From Symbiodinium natans (taxonomy: Eukaryota > Sar > Dinophyceae > Suessiales > Symbiodiniaceae): DNA of 64,000 nt. The stretch lies in contig CAJNDS010002126.1 in NCBI GenBank assembly GCA_905221605.1, forward strand, positions 579,501 to 643,500, written 5' to 3'. Each line of letters begins with the position of its first letter. The stretch's first letter is position 1. A program made the position numbers and the translations under genes. This document shows, piece by piece, positions 12,001 through 23,850 of this stretch. Below the pieces are notes generated by a model. It saw only the letters and a program-made list of their open reading frames with translations, was not told the DNA's origin and ran no database searches.

Positions 12001-15000
12001 TCCTCCCAACCCCAAACCGAAATCTTCGTGCGAGAGGCTGCCGTGGAGAGGTTGCTGGCCAAGAGTACACTCAGTCGCAAGCAGCCTCCCCTTAACCCCA
12101 CCTAAAGAACCTAAAGCTTGGGACGTTCCCCCTGACCCTTATACTACCAGTCCTTAATGGAGATGATAATAGGAGAAGGGGTTGACGATAATCCCCATCA
12201 AGGACTGTTGGTATAAGGGGAGCATCCCAACCCAAAACCTACTTCTTCGTAGGCTTCCTAAGAACTATATACGGGGTTCTGAAAGAAGAGCCTACACACA
12301 AGTAGGTTTTGGGTTCTTATTGTAAACCCTCGCCAGAGATGTCGGGCGCAGCCTCGGATTTGAAGTGTTTTCGGATTTTAGGGTTTGGTGTTCAGGGGCC
12401 CCTAAACTCTAAACCCTAAACCGGCCTAGGGGTAATTTCGGCGCCCTGGAACCTGTGTTTTTTGCGGGGTTTTGTCTCCGAAATAGGTCCGCGTAGAGCC
12501 CTTTCGCCTGAACGTCCTGAGAGCACCTGTGACCCTACACTCTACACCTTGATAACCCTAAAGGCTTGGGATTTAGGGTTTCGGGTTTGGGGTTGACGGT
12601 TTAGGTCTAGGTATTAGGGTCTAGGTTTTAATTGGGGTTTGGGATTTAGGGCGAACTCTTGCCCACAGCACAAAACCAAACTTTGCCGGTGGGTGGGCGC
12701 AGAGCCCTTGGTTGAGCTCCGAACCCTGCCTTAGCGCCCTCCAACCCCTACCCAGGTGCTGCTGCAGCTTCGGCGCCCTGTGCCAGCTTCGCACGAGCGG
12801 CATTTGACTGGCGGGCGCAGCCGCTGGGCGAACCGTTTTCCTGGTAGCCCGGTGGTACCCTTTTCTTTTTCTTTGGCTCAATGTTCCCCCATTTCTCCTG
12901 TGCTGGATATCAGTTTTAATTAAGACTCATGCTCAAGTTGCCTAGGACCCGGAGCAGGCCCTTGTTCCCTTTTGTTTAGGGGTTGGGTTCCGTCAGGATC
13001 CCCTTTAAACCAAAATGGGGACCCTGTTTATGCCTGGGTTACGCGGGGGTCCAGTTCTTGCTTAGTTGTAGGAACTTGGTGATGAGTAGTTTGGGGGGTA
13101 GTGGCAAGGCATAGCCTGGAAGCAGAAACTCGACCTGGCACTCTATATTAATCAGGCTGTAGATGAACAGATTTGATTTTGCTACCCCAACACCCTCAAC
13201 ACAAGGACTCTATACCCGTCTCAAGAAGTCACAAGGTCCTCGTTTGTTTGTTTGTTTGTTTGTTTGTTATTGTTTTAGTTGCGTGGTTTAGCAACATGCG
13301 TAGTTCTCTAAATCAGGGTCTCTTGTTGGGGTGCCGTACTATATGAGGGACCCAAAAAGGATCCGAGTCTAGAGAACTGCCCACATGAAGGCTGGAATGC
13401 TGCATCTCGGGATGCGACTCCGTGTCGGACGCTGGTCTGCAGCACAGCCCTGGCACCTGAGCCGTAAACCCTAAACCCTAAACCCTAAACCCTAAACCCT
13501 CTTGTCCGGGGTCCTATAGGAGGGTTTACGAAAATATGGGAACCCAATATAGAGCCCGAAATAGTCGGACTACCTCTCCACTCCCAAACCTAAACCACCC
13601 CCTAACCTCCTAAGCCCCAATCCCTACACCCTAAACCCTCAACCCTAAACCCTAAACCCGAAACCCTACACCCTAAACGACCCTAAGCCCTTCAATTCCA
13701 AAGCCCCAAACCCTACCCTAAACCCTAAACCCTAAACCCTAAACCCTAAACCCTAAACCCTAAACCCTAAACCCTAAACCCTAAACCCTAAACCCTAAAC
13801 CCCAAACCCTAAACCCTAAACCTTACCATGCACCAAGGACCTCTCATTGGAAGCCTGGGGCGAGTACGAGGACCGTGCAAACTCTCCAATCCTGTGGCCA
13901 GCTTCGCACTTCCACGGTCCCATTTTTAAGGCTCCTATTGGGGTTTAGGTTTAGGGTTTAGGGTTTAGGGTTTAGGGTTTAGGGTTTAGGGTTTAGGGTT
14001 TAGGGTTTAGGGTTTAGGGTTTAGGATTTAGGGTAATCCTACTATAACACGGAGCCTTATACTTAGGGTGCCCCGAAATCCCTAGACCCACAGTTTCGAG
14101 GCAACAAATCCCTAAACCCCTCCGTCGCTACAAACCCCAAACCCCTAAACCCCTAAACCCCAAAACCCTAAGAGCCTAAGAACCCTAAGAACCCTAAAAG
14201 CCCTAAAAGGCCTAAACCCGAAAAGACCTTAAAATTTTGAAGTCCAAACGCCCCAAAAAACCCTAAACCCCGAAAAAATCCCCAACAAAAACCCTGCAAG
14301 ATTAAACCATCCCAATCATGTTTGGGCGACGCTTATTTCTGCTGCGCTCGATCCTGGCAAAAGGCCTTCCGGGCAGCGACAAGCGAATGCCCGTTGGATT
14401 CCTGATTTCCTTTCCCCAGTCTGATTCTTGTTGTCTCCATCTCTCTCTTCATCGATCCTCAGATATGTCGCTAATTCAGCCACTTCGACGCTCGTGAGGC
14501 TTAGAAGTAAGTGTCGGCAGAAAAACCCCTACACCCTAAAGACCCTAAACCATCAAAAACCTTAAACCCTCAAAACCCTAAAGCCTCAAAACCCTAAACC
14601 CCCCAAAAAAGGCCCAAAAGCTCAAGTTTCAGGATCTTCCCCACGCCGTGCGCGCCTCCAACCGCTGGCAGGGCGGCTTCGGAGCAGTGATGCAGGCACT
14701 TCTGGGGAGGGTTTAGGGTTTAGAGTTTAGGGTTTAGGTTTAGGGTTTAGGGTTTAGGGTTTAGGGTTTAGGGTTTAGGGTTTAGGGTTTAGGGTTTAGG
14801 GTTTAGGGCTTAGGCTGCGGAACGTCCGATCACCTCTGGGAGGGCGGGGAGGGGAAGTGGAGGGTTTAGGGCTTCGGGCTTTCGGTTTTCGGGGGTTTAG
14901 GATTTTGGGTTTAGGGTTTAGGTTTTGGGGTTTTATAGGGTCTTGAGAAGGGTTTTGCAGGTGGCTATTGCTTACATGGGGTCGGTGCCCTGCAGCACAA

Positions 15001-18000
15001 ACAACACGGGGCGTTAAGAACCATGAATGCACCCTAAACCCTAAACCCTAAACCCTAAACCCTAAACCCTAAACCCTAAACCCTAAACCCTAAACCCTAA
15101 ACCCTAAACCCTAAACCCTAAACCCTAAACCCTAAACCCTAAACCCTAAACCCTAAACCCTAAACCCTAAACCCTAAACCCTTAAACCCTAAACCCTAAA
15201 CCCTAAACCCTTAAACCCTAAACCCTAAACCCTAAACCCTAAACCCTAAACCCTAAACCCTACCCTAAACCCTAAACCCTAAACCCTAAACCCTAAACCC
15301 TAAATCGTGCAGGCAGCCTGTCAAGAGCTCCAGGAGAAGGCCGACGGAAGAGGCATGGCGTTGGCAAAGTGAAGTGACGGGCAGCAGAGTGGCTTTTAGG
15401 GCCTACGGCGACTTGAAAGGAAACCCCTTCCTTCCCAACAGCCGCCCTAGACCCCAACCCTAAACCCCAAACCCTAAACCCTAAACCCCAAGCCCTAAAC
15501 CCTAAACCCCAAACCCTAAACCCTAAACTCCTGAACCCCAATATGCGGCGTGGGGGAGACGGGTTCCTTCGCAGGCGAGGTTGACATCCGCCTGGGCTGC
15601 GCTGTCAAGTCGATCCAATGGTCTGGCGACCACGTTCAGGTCACTGCGAGGCCGATTTTGTTTGTTGTGTTTAGGAGGGTTTAGGGTTTAGGGTTTAGGG
15701 TTTAGGGTTTAGGGTTTAGGGTTTAGGGTTTAGGGAGGGTTGGGGTTGGGGTTGAGGGGCGGGGTTGTGGTGCAGTGTTTCGGGTTTGGGCGTTGAGGGT
15801 TGGCGGTCTGGGGGTTGTTTGTATACGGTTAGATTTTTGGAGGGGGAGGCGGGGGGGGGGGGGGGGGGTCAGGGTGGGTTAGGGTTTGGGGTTTAGGGTT
15901 TAGGGTTGGGCTTTGGGGATTGGGGTTTAGGGTTTGGGGTTTAGCATGTTTGGGGGGGGGTTTGCTTAGGGTTGAGCATCTCGGGGTTCGGGGTTGCTCA
16001 GACTTAAGTAATAGGGTCAGCCACGCATTGCCCGAAAGCCCAATGTCCGCAAACCCAGGGCGTGGAATGTAGGTTTAGGGTTTCAGGTTTAGGGTTTAGG
16101 GCGGGGGGTCTGGGTTGGAGGCTCTCTGGCTTCGGGCTTTGTAAGGGTTTAGCTTTTGGGAGTTTGGGGGGGGGGGGGGGGGTTGAGGGTTTAAGGTTTT
16201 AAGGTGGACACGCACTGAAAACCCCGATGGGCCTCCACTGTCAATGTGCCCTGGCACAGGACGGCAGAGTCCGCGGAGGCACGTGACCTCGCCGCCACCC
16301 CACTCTCTGCTCAGGTTTCGGTGGGGCAGCCTACTAAACCCTACCTTGGTAGCCTAGTGGTACCCTTTACCCTTTTTTGGGTGGGTTCTGCCGTTGCCTT
16401 ATGAAGTAACCAACACAAAGAAGGGTGCCCTTATTTTATTTTGCTACTGGGCCCTACTAAACCCTCCTGCACCTGCTAAACCCCACAAACTTTAAGCCCC
16501 AACCCTAAACCCTAAACCCTAAACCCTAAACCCTATACCCATACTGGGCTTCAAGCAAACCCACTGCTGGCCCCTTGAACATTCCGACTTCAGCCCTTGC
16601 ACCAGAAAAGCTTAGCCTTCAGGCTTGGGATGTTCGCCCTTCTACTAAGAGTCCTTAATGGGGATTGTAGTACCCCCGATTTTCATCCCTCTTCAGGACT
16701 GCTAGGGTAAGGGGGAACATCCCAACTTCAGGCGCACATACAGGCTGACCGGGTGGTCGTCACGGCGTCCCTCGGCGTGCTGAAGGCGTCGACTGTGCGC
16801 CTACTAAATGTGCTAAACCACGAAAGCTACCAACCCATGAGCCCGAATATTCTGGAACCCCAGCACTCAGGTGCTGAGCAGGTAGCCTTTGCCGCAGAAC
16901 CCAAAACCCTTTTAGCGCCTGAAGGCCCTAAGCCCTGAAAACCCGAAGCCCCCCTTGAACCCCTAACCCTATCCCCAAAACCCTGATCCCCAGACCCCCA
17001 ACCCCCCCTAAACCCCCCCTCCCCCCCCCACCCCACCAAAACCATAAACCCGAAAACCCTAAAATTCTAAAACCCTAAAGCCCCTAAAACCCTAAACCCT
17101 ACACTAGAATCCCCAAATCCCCCCCCCCCCCCCCCAAAAAAAAAAATCCCGAAAAGGCCTCAGTCGCCAGCGGTGGCGCTGGGCATCTCAGCTTCGATCC
17201 GCCCCTCCCGCCTGCGAAGAGGAGGGCTATCGCCCCTGGGGCGCACAAAGTCGGCCTGTGGGTGTTTAGGGTTTAGGGTTTAGGTTGAGGGTTTAGGGTT
17301 TAGGGTTTAGGGCTTGGGGATTAGCGTTTAGGGGTTTAGGGGTTTAGGGGTTTAGGGTTTAGGGTGTTTCTTGGATTTAGGTTTTGGGGTTCTGGGGTGT
17401 TTGGGCCACTCGGGCGCGCTGTTAGCCTGCTGGTGTTTAGGGTTTAGGCTCAGTGGGATTAGGGTTTCGGGGTTTACGTTTTTAAGGGTTTAGGGGTTTC
17501 GGGGTTTAGGGGTTTAGGGGTTTAGGAGTTTGGGGTTTAGGTCTTAGGGTTTAGGGTTGGGAGTCCTGGGGTGTTTAAGCGTTTTGCGGGGTGTTTAGGG
17601 CTGCGGGTGCTTGAGGTTTAGGGCTTAGGGTGTTTAGGATTTAGGGCTTGGGGCATGTTAGTTTCCGGCTCAGGTGGTTTTTGGGCTTAGGGAGGGTTGA
17701 GTTGTTTTTTATATTGTTTTTTTTATGGTTAGTCTATATATATATGTATATATGTTTGTTTTTTTTTTCTTTGGGGGGGGGGGGGGGGCGGGGGGCTTAG
17801 AGGGTTCAGGGCGTCGGGTCGAGGTCGTGTCTTCTGAACACACCCGAAACTTTTTTTTTCTTCCTACCCCTCAGCAAACCCTAAACGCCCTAAACTTGAA
17901 ACACTAAACCGCAAACCCTAAACCCTAAACCCTAAACCCTAAACCCTAAACCCTAGACCCTGATAAAGAATCAATGTAAACCCTAAACCCCTCATGAACC

Positions 18001-21000
18001 GAGGAGTTGCTTGGCTTCGGCACTGTGGACAAGGCTTGGAAGTTGACAAAAACTTTCTAAATTCGAGGTTTTTATCACCGAGCATAAAATGTTCTGGTTG
18101 CGTTTTCGGGCCTGGGCTGTACAAGGTTAGGGTTTAGGGTTCAGGGTTTAGGGTTTAGGGTTTAGGGTTCAGGGTTTAGGGTTTAGGGTATAGGCTATAG
18201 GGTTTAAGGTGCGTTGAACCCTAAAGACTTCGACCCTTTTTCGGGTTCGCGCTCCGGGTTTGAGGCTTAGACCTCTGCAGCCACAATGGAATCTTGCATG
18301 TTTGCCGATTTGCAGCATAGCGCCTGCCGGTTGCGGGAAGACCGCCTGGGTGCGCAGGGCTGAGAGGTTGCGGGTTTCGGGTCCTGGTCCCGCTTCGGTG
18401 GTAATCTTAAGCCTATCGGCCTAAACCCTAGTAGCGCTTGAGAGCTCTTAAGAACAAAGCAGGCTGGCCCTATATAAACCCCCAGATGCAAAAAAAACTA
18501 CCCCCAAGCCGTAGGCCCTCAACCCTGGCAGGTCTTGCTCCTCTATCCGAACCCCTGGTGGACGGATCTCTGGGCAACCCTCCGCTTCATGTGGCGTCCA
18601 GGGGCCACGGAGGAGGGGGGTTGAGGGCCGGGGCTTTGGGGGTTTAGGGTTTAGGGTTTAGGGTTTAGCGTTTAGGGTTTAGGGTTTAGGGTTCAGGGTT
18701 TAGGGCTTGAGGGTTTAGGGTTTTAGGCTTCTAGGGAGCGCAAGGTGTGGAGGGTCACGCAGATGAAGCCTCAGTCCTAAACACTGACCCCAAATCCTAA
18801 ACTGAATCCTAAATCCCTCAACTCCAATACCACCCTAAGCCCTATAAAATGGACCCTAAACCCTAAACCCGAAACCCGAAACCCGAAACCCGAGATCCTA
18901 TCCCTTCAAGGACCCACCTTGGCTGCGCCGAATCTATGGCTGCACTGGCGCGTGCGACAGCGCCGGATTGGAATTTTGGCTTGCCGGCTCGGGCGCCTTC
19001 GGCATGGAGGCCTAGCTTGGGGTTCAAAAGGCTTAGGGTCCCTAAACCCGAAGCCCCAAAACCCCAAAACCCCAAACCCTAAGCCCTAAACCCTAAACCC
19101 TAAACCCTAAACCCTAAACCCTAAACCCTCTAAACAGGGAACCCTCAGTCGCATTTTGCATTGACAAGGTGAGCAGCGACGAAGAGGTTCAAATCTCACT
19201 CCACAAACTGCCACTGAGACTGCAGAAGCCGGCTGAAGGGTTGACGGGGTTTAGGGTTTAGGGTTTGGGGTTTAGGGTTTAGGGTTTAGGGTTTAATGTT
19301 TAGGGTTTAGGGTTCGGGTTTAGGGTTTAGGGTTTAGGGTTTAGGGTTTAGGGTTTAGGGTTTAGGGTTTAGGGTTTAGGGTTTAGGGTTTAGGGTTTAG
19401 GGTTTAGGGTTTAGGGTTTAGGGTTTAGGGTGCCGTCTGAAGGGTTGAAGGGGTTTAGGCTTTAAAGTTGAAGTAAGCCCGCATGCGAAATCCTTTCAGC
19501 CCTTTAGCTTGAATACCCTTAGGCCCCGAAACCCTTCCCTTACGCCCGAAACCCCTACAAACCCTCTAAACCCTAAATTCCCTCATTTCCCTAAACCCTA
19601 AACCCTAAACCCCAAACCCCAAACCCTGAACCCTAGAACCCTAAACCCCAAACCCTAAACCCACGAGGCTGGTCCGCTGTGCAGGGGCCGCAAGCGAACT
19701 GCCAGAACCTTGCGGGCTTCGTCGCTCTTCCTGGGGTCACCTCGAGCTGACTTTGGCGACTTAAGGTTGATAAGGGGCTTAAGGTCTAGGGTTTAGGGTT
19801 TAGGGTTTAGGGTTTAGGGTTCAGGGTTTAGGGTTTAGGGTTTAGGGCGTTTAGGTGGTGTAGGGTTTAGAGCTTTAGGCGTCTTAGTGTTTTTTAGGGT
19901 TCCTCGGGCGAAAAGGCTAGCAGACTATAAAACTTTCTAGTCTAAAAGTCGACAAGCCGTGGCTACTTTGGATAATTTTGGAGGCTCCCTAGACCCTAAG
20001 CCCTAAACCCCATGCCCTAAACCTTGCCTGGTGCTTGAGGCTTTTGGGGTTATATGTTGCTTCTGGACTCATCGAGTTGCGCGAAATCCCGACAGCTCTA
20101 GGGCTTAGGGTTCAAGGTGTCGGGGTACTGTTTCGGGTGTAAGGCTCTTGGAAATGCCCTTCCGCCTTATACACGAGCCTGGCAGCCTTCAGGCCTAGAC
20201 AAGGCCACAAACCCCTCTGTGCGGGGGGGGGGGGGGGGGGGGGGGGGGGGGAAAGTGGGGGTGTTGTGCTGTATTCTAAACCCGAAACCCTAAACCCTAA
20301 ACCATAAACCCGAAACCCTAAACCCTAAACCCTAAACCCTAAACCCTAAACCCTAAACCCTAAACCCTAAACCCCCTTCCCAGGTACCGACCAGCACTTT
20401 CAGGGTTCCTACTCCTTCGTGGCGGTAGGCGGCACCGGCGCGGACATTGACGAGTTGGCACGCCCCGAAGGATTGCGGTTTAGGGCTTATACATCTATAC
20501 ATACAATGTAATGTAACGTAACGTAAGGTAAGGTGATGTGATGTAATGTAATGTAATGTCATGTATAACGTATATTGTATGTATAATGTATGTGGTTCAG
20601 GGTTTGTACTTGCATATAATATATGTATATAGATGTACGTAATCAGGTTTAGGGTTCAGGGCGTAGGCGTCTACGTTGGAGACTGAATGAGCCCTACAAG
20701 TGGATCAACTTGAGTGTTTGAGCAGTTCAGAGCGCCTAACCACCAAGTGCACCCTTCCTGCACCCTCCGCAACCCTATGCGTCCGAAAGGCCCACACCGG
20801 CAAAATCACGAGGAACCTCCCCCTAAACCCTAAACCCTAAACCCTAATTAAACCCCTAAACCCTAAACCCTGAACCCTGAACCCTGAACCCTAAACCCCA
20901 AACCCTAAACCCAAAACCCTGAACCCTAAACCCCAACAAACCGAAGGAGACCGCATGCAGCTCGCCTTTGCTGGAGAGCACACCCACCGCAGGCAGGGCG

Positions 21001-21298
21001 GCCTCGTTGTGGCCACCGGAGGGGGGGGAAGGGGTTGAGGGTTTAGGGTTTAGGGTTTAGGGTCTAGGATTTAGGGTTTAGGGTTTAGTGGTTTTTTGGG
21101 GGGGTTTCGGGCTTGGTGTTTAAGGGGTCTGGGGTTTATGCGTTTAGGTTTTTCGGGTTTAGGGTCTAGGGCTTGGGATTGGAAACCTCTACCGATCAGA
21201 GACACCCTGGCGATCAAGATTTGAGCAGGTATTTCTCCACAGTCCATGGCGCCTGGTGGAGCGGCATCCGTGCAGCCGAGGTACTTGCCAGCGGCTGA
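6030..21298 (+). CDS. Flavin-containing amine oxidase (polyamine oxidase/LSD1-like), 21 exons
   Basis: FAD-dependent oxidation of an amine (polyamine or similar) is the family role. Exons: 6030-6111, 6531-6590, 6839-6900, 7514-7570, 7981-8005, 10490-10548, 10731-10805, 11558-11647, 13838-13900, 14633-14705, 15575-15650, 16260-16278, 16744-16790, 17192-17261, 18532-18603, 18911-19009, 19169-19238, 19685-19735, 20384-20470, 20947-21018, 21243-21298. They sum to 1365 nt, 454 residues plus TGA. Family landmarks in order: HVAVVGAGAAGLAT (Rossmann GxGxxG), VTLLEDQ, GGRVRT, YDLGATWAH, EENPALQYAEQL, GGFGAVMQALL, GEVDIRLGCAVKSIQW, ADRVVVTASLGVLK, FDPPLPPAKRRAI, FWLAGSGAFGME, SSWGTDQHFQGSYSF, LAFAGEHTHRRQGG, and a C-terminal HGAWWSGIRAAEVL. 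ATG 6030 is chosen because it is in phase with exon 2 and follows a repeat block. The length is normal for polyamine oxidases; there is no SWIRM domain. The whole gene lies inside one carrier intron. Substrate class is inferred, and single junctions (8005/10490, 19238) are uncertain. Confidence 0.85.
8290..8502. repeat. Direct repeat pair with internal hairpins
   Basis: Two copies of a roughly 70-bp unit lie at 8290-8361 and 8433-8502 inside an amine oxidase intron. Each holds CTTGGGGGCTTCTAC, then CCTCGCTCTAGCGAGG (7-bp perfect stem; one mismatch in copy two), then GCTCTTGAGAGC (5-bp stem). Both hairpins are kept while the bases between vary slightly. It may be a small mobile element or structured RNA; nothing identifies it. 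Confidence 0.55.
9104..9252. repeat. 9-bp GGGGCTGCG minisatellite
   Basis: Tandem units of GGGGCTGCG, degenerating at both ends, inside the amine oxidase intron 8006-10489. Open frames read as Gly/Cys/Ala repeats and are products of the repeat, not genes. Confidence 0.85.
9476..9577. repeat. CAGTAG hexanucleotide microsatellite
   Basis: About fifteen near-perfect CAGTAG units, preceded by a few trinucleotide variants. Intronic. Confidence 0.9.
12118..12230. mobile_element. Foldback element, family A, copy 1
   Basis: The ends TTGGGACGTTCCCCCTGACC and AAGGGGAGCATCCCAA form an inverted repeat. Inner arms also pair: CTTATACTACCAGTCCTTAATGG at the left (positions 12138-12160) against the CATCAAGGACTGTTGGTATAAG segment at 12197-12218. 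It is non-coding and lies in the amine oxidase intron 11648-13837. A second member is at 16625-16725. It resembles a MITE; no target duplication was confirmed. Confidence 0.65.
13302..13378. repeat. Short inverted repeat
   Basis: Arms AGTTCTCTA (13302-13310) and TAGAGAACT (13370-13378) enclose a second pairing pair GGGTC/GACCC. It sits in an amine oxidase intron, just after a GTTT tetranucleotide run (13230-13270). It may be a foldback element; no other copy was noticed. Confidence 0.45.
15029..15304. repeat. Longest CCCTAAA interstitial telomere-type array
   Basis: About 38 nearly perfect CCCTAAA units, with two CCCTTAAA variants and one missing base. It is the C-rich 3' arm of the amine oxidase intron 14706-15574, whose 5' arm is a TTTAGGG array at 14709-14811. 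Confidence 0.95.
16625..16725. mobile_element. Foldback element, family A, copy 2
   Basis: Arms TTGGGATGTTCGCCCTT and AAGGGGGAACATCCCAA are almost perfectly inverted. The interior shares AGTCCTTAATGG and AGGACTG with the copy at 12118-12230. It lies 19 bp upstream of the amine oxidase exon that starts at 16744, so it forms much of the 3' end of that intron. Confidence 0.7.
19249..19431. repeat. TTTAGGG array after an amine oxidase exon
   Basis: Some 25 TTTAGGG units, a few degenerate, starting about 10 bp after the exon end at 19238. The same intron carries CCCTAAA units at 19560-19660, before the next exon. Confidence 0.95.
20222..20251. repeat. Poly-G tract
   Basis: An almost unbroken run of about 29 G within an amine oxidase intron. 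Its true length is probably uncertain in the assembly. Confidence 0.9.
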
Positions 21299-23850
21299 GG
21301 CGCTTACACCCTGAAGCACGGAATTCCGGCAGTTGCCACATGATTCCCAAAATGGGTTAAATTAGCACCCTCTCAGGCACGAGCAGTAAACGAGTGCTAC
21401 TGTGGGCCATGCTCTTACAGGCTGTTCCCTTCGGGGCATCGTTTGCAGGTTCAGGATGTTCGGACAACGGCAAGAAACCCTTGCACAGTGCGAAACAGAT
21501 GCAGCTCCATCCACACACACACACTCAACCGACAAGAATACATCTGTATATATGTATATGTTTATATGTATATGTTGTATTTATATGTATGCATATGTCT
21601 ATGTACATCTAGTATATACATGCACATACGTGCGGATGCAGCGAGCGGAGGCTCGAGACGGAAGCCGAAGACCAGCTCCACCAACAAATTCTCGCCCCGC
21701 CAACGCCGAGCGCGGGCCCTGCGGAGTGCGAGACCGGCCTCGAGTCCTTGGCAAGGCCCGGCAAGGCCTTAGGGCTTAGGGAGTGTAGGGTTTAGGGATT
21801 AGGGTTTAGGGTTTAGGGCCTTTAGGGTTTAGGGACTTTAGGGACTTTACGGTTTAGGGTTTAGGGACTTTAGGGTTTAGGGTTTAGGGTTTAGGGTTTA
21901 GGGTTTAGGGTTTAGGGCTTGGAGCCGGGGACAAGGTACACAGGGAAGGTTTTGTTGGAGAGCTCCAGGCCTCCGGTTTGGCGTTGGTTGTTCCGGAGGC
22001 TTGTGGCTGCTGGGCCCTGTAAGAATCGGGAGGGGCCTGGGAGATTCTGAGAGGGGTTTGGGGTTTCCGGTTTGGGGTTTAGGGTTTGGGGTTTAGGGTT
22101 TGGGGTTTAGGGTTCGGGGTTTAGGGTTCGGGGTTTAGGGTTCGGGGTTCGGGGTTTGGGGTCTCAAACTCAGCAATCTGGCTGGGTCGTGCTGCGCACT
22201 TGCCTTGGGGTACCTTGGCCGACCTGACGCGTCATTTAGGGTTTAGGGTTGAGGGTTCAGGGTTCAGGGTTCAGGATGAGTCTACTACAGCACCAAAGCA
22301 GCACGTCCAGAAACGAGTTCAACTCTGCCCATGCAGTGGAGTGCAAGATTTTAACCCTCAGCATTTACATGCGCTCCCCAAGCATGCTAAGAGCTTAGAC
22401 CCTAAACCCCAAACCCTTAACCCTAAACCCTTCTTTGCCAGGCCACCTTGCTGCGGACGGCCTCGTTTCGGGGAGGACTCCTGCAAGGAGACGGATGCCT
22501 TGGGCGCTAAAGGTTTTGAACCCTAAGCTCCAGGTTTAGGGTTTAGGGTTTAGGGTTTGGGGTTTAGGGTTTCGGGTTTAGGGTCAAGAGTCCACGCTCC
22601 ACCTTCCGTGAGCAACTTTCTGTACGTCCTCAGCCCCGAGGTAGCCTCAGAAGTTTTGCGCTCCAAAACCCTACACTTATGCTAAGAAGCATCTCTTCCC
22701 TCACTCAGGGTTGAGCCTATACACCCTAAACCCTAAACCCTAAACCCGAAACCCTAAACCCGAAACCCGAAACCCTAAACCCTAAACCCTAAACCTTAAA
22801 CCCTAAACCCTAAACCCTAAACCCTAAACCCTAAACCCTAAACCCTAAACCCTAAACCCTAAACCCTAAACCCTAACCCTAAACCCTAAACAAAAAGCCA
22901 GGGAGGCTGAAAGAAAGTCTCGCTAGGATGCCCTCGGGGCTTTGCGGCCGGCGGCTGCGGCAGAGCCGGTCGATCGTGGCATGCCAACGTCCATCATGAA
23001 AGCGAACACTTTAGGGGTTTAGGGTTTAGGTTTAGGGTTTAGGGTTTAGGGTTTAGGGTTTAGGGGTTTAGGGGTTTAGGGTTTAGGGGTTTAGGGTGTA
23101 GGGGTCGCGGTAGCGGGTAGGACTTGGCGTTCTAGACCGTTTTGATGTTTGCTTGCTTGGAGGGTAGAGCTCAGGTCATTTTTTCCCGTGGGTTCAAGGG
23201 CTTTCGATTATGCAGGTGCGTAGGCTTTGCTGTCCCTAGCCCTAAACCCTAAACCCTAAACCCTAAACCCTAAACATCCCCGTACCCTAGACCCCTGCTG
23301 GCACAAGAGTCCGGCGGGCCTAAGCGCTCAGCGCATGGTGCCTCCGTCCACCGACCGGCAGGGCATGACCAAAAAAGGAAGCTGAGACACTGGCGTCCAT
23401 GTGGTTTGGGGGTTTACCAGGATGGGAACCCTAAACCCTAAACCCTAAACCCTAAACCCTAAACCCTAAACCCTAAACCCTAAACCCTAAACCCTAAACC
23501 CTAAACCCTAAACCCTAAACCTAAGGCCCTGGATAGGGTTGATTCTGGGGATTATAAGGCCTCATAGCCCATCCTAGTGGGGCTTTAAGGCTTCAGGGCT
23601 CTAGGCCTTTTTAGAGCATGGGGGGGGGGGGGTGTACCCTAAACCCTTAACCCTTAAACCCAAAACCCTAAACCTTAAACTCTAGGGTTGAGGTGCTTCT
23701 CGGGGCCTGATGAGACCGCGGCATCGCGAGTGGCCTTGAAGTGCTATAGACCCTGTTTAGGGTCTAGGGTGTTTAGGGTTCAGGGTTGAGGGTTTAGGGT
23801 TTTGGGGTTTAAGGTTTAGGGTGACCCTGAATTCTACACCCAAATGGAAG
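21299..23850. other. Intronic/intergenic stretch after the nested gene
   Basis: Between the amine oxidase stop and the next carrier exon. It holds AT/GT-rich sequence (21540-21640), TTTAGGG blocks (21780-21930, 22060-22160, 23010-23095) and CCCTAAA blocks (22724-22890, 23240-23275, 23426-23522). Unique islands near 22590-22680 and 22915-23000 show no convincing coding sense. No RNA gene was seen. Confidence 0.6.
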
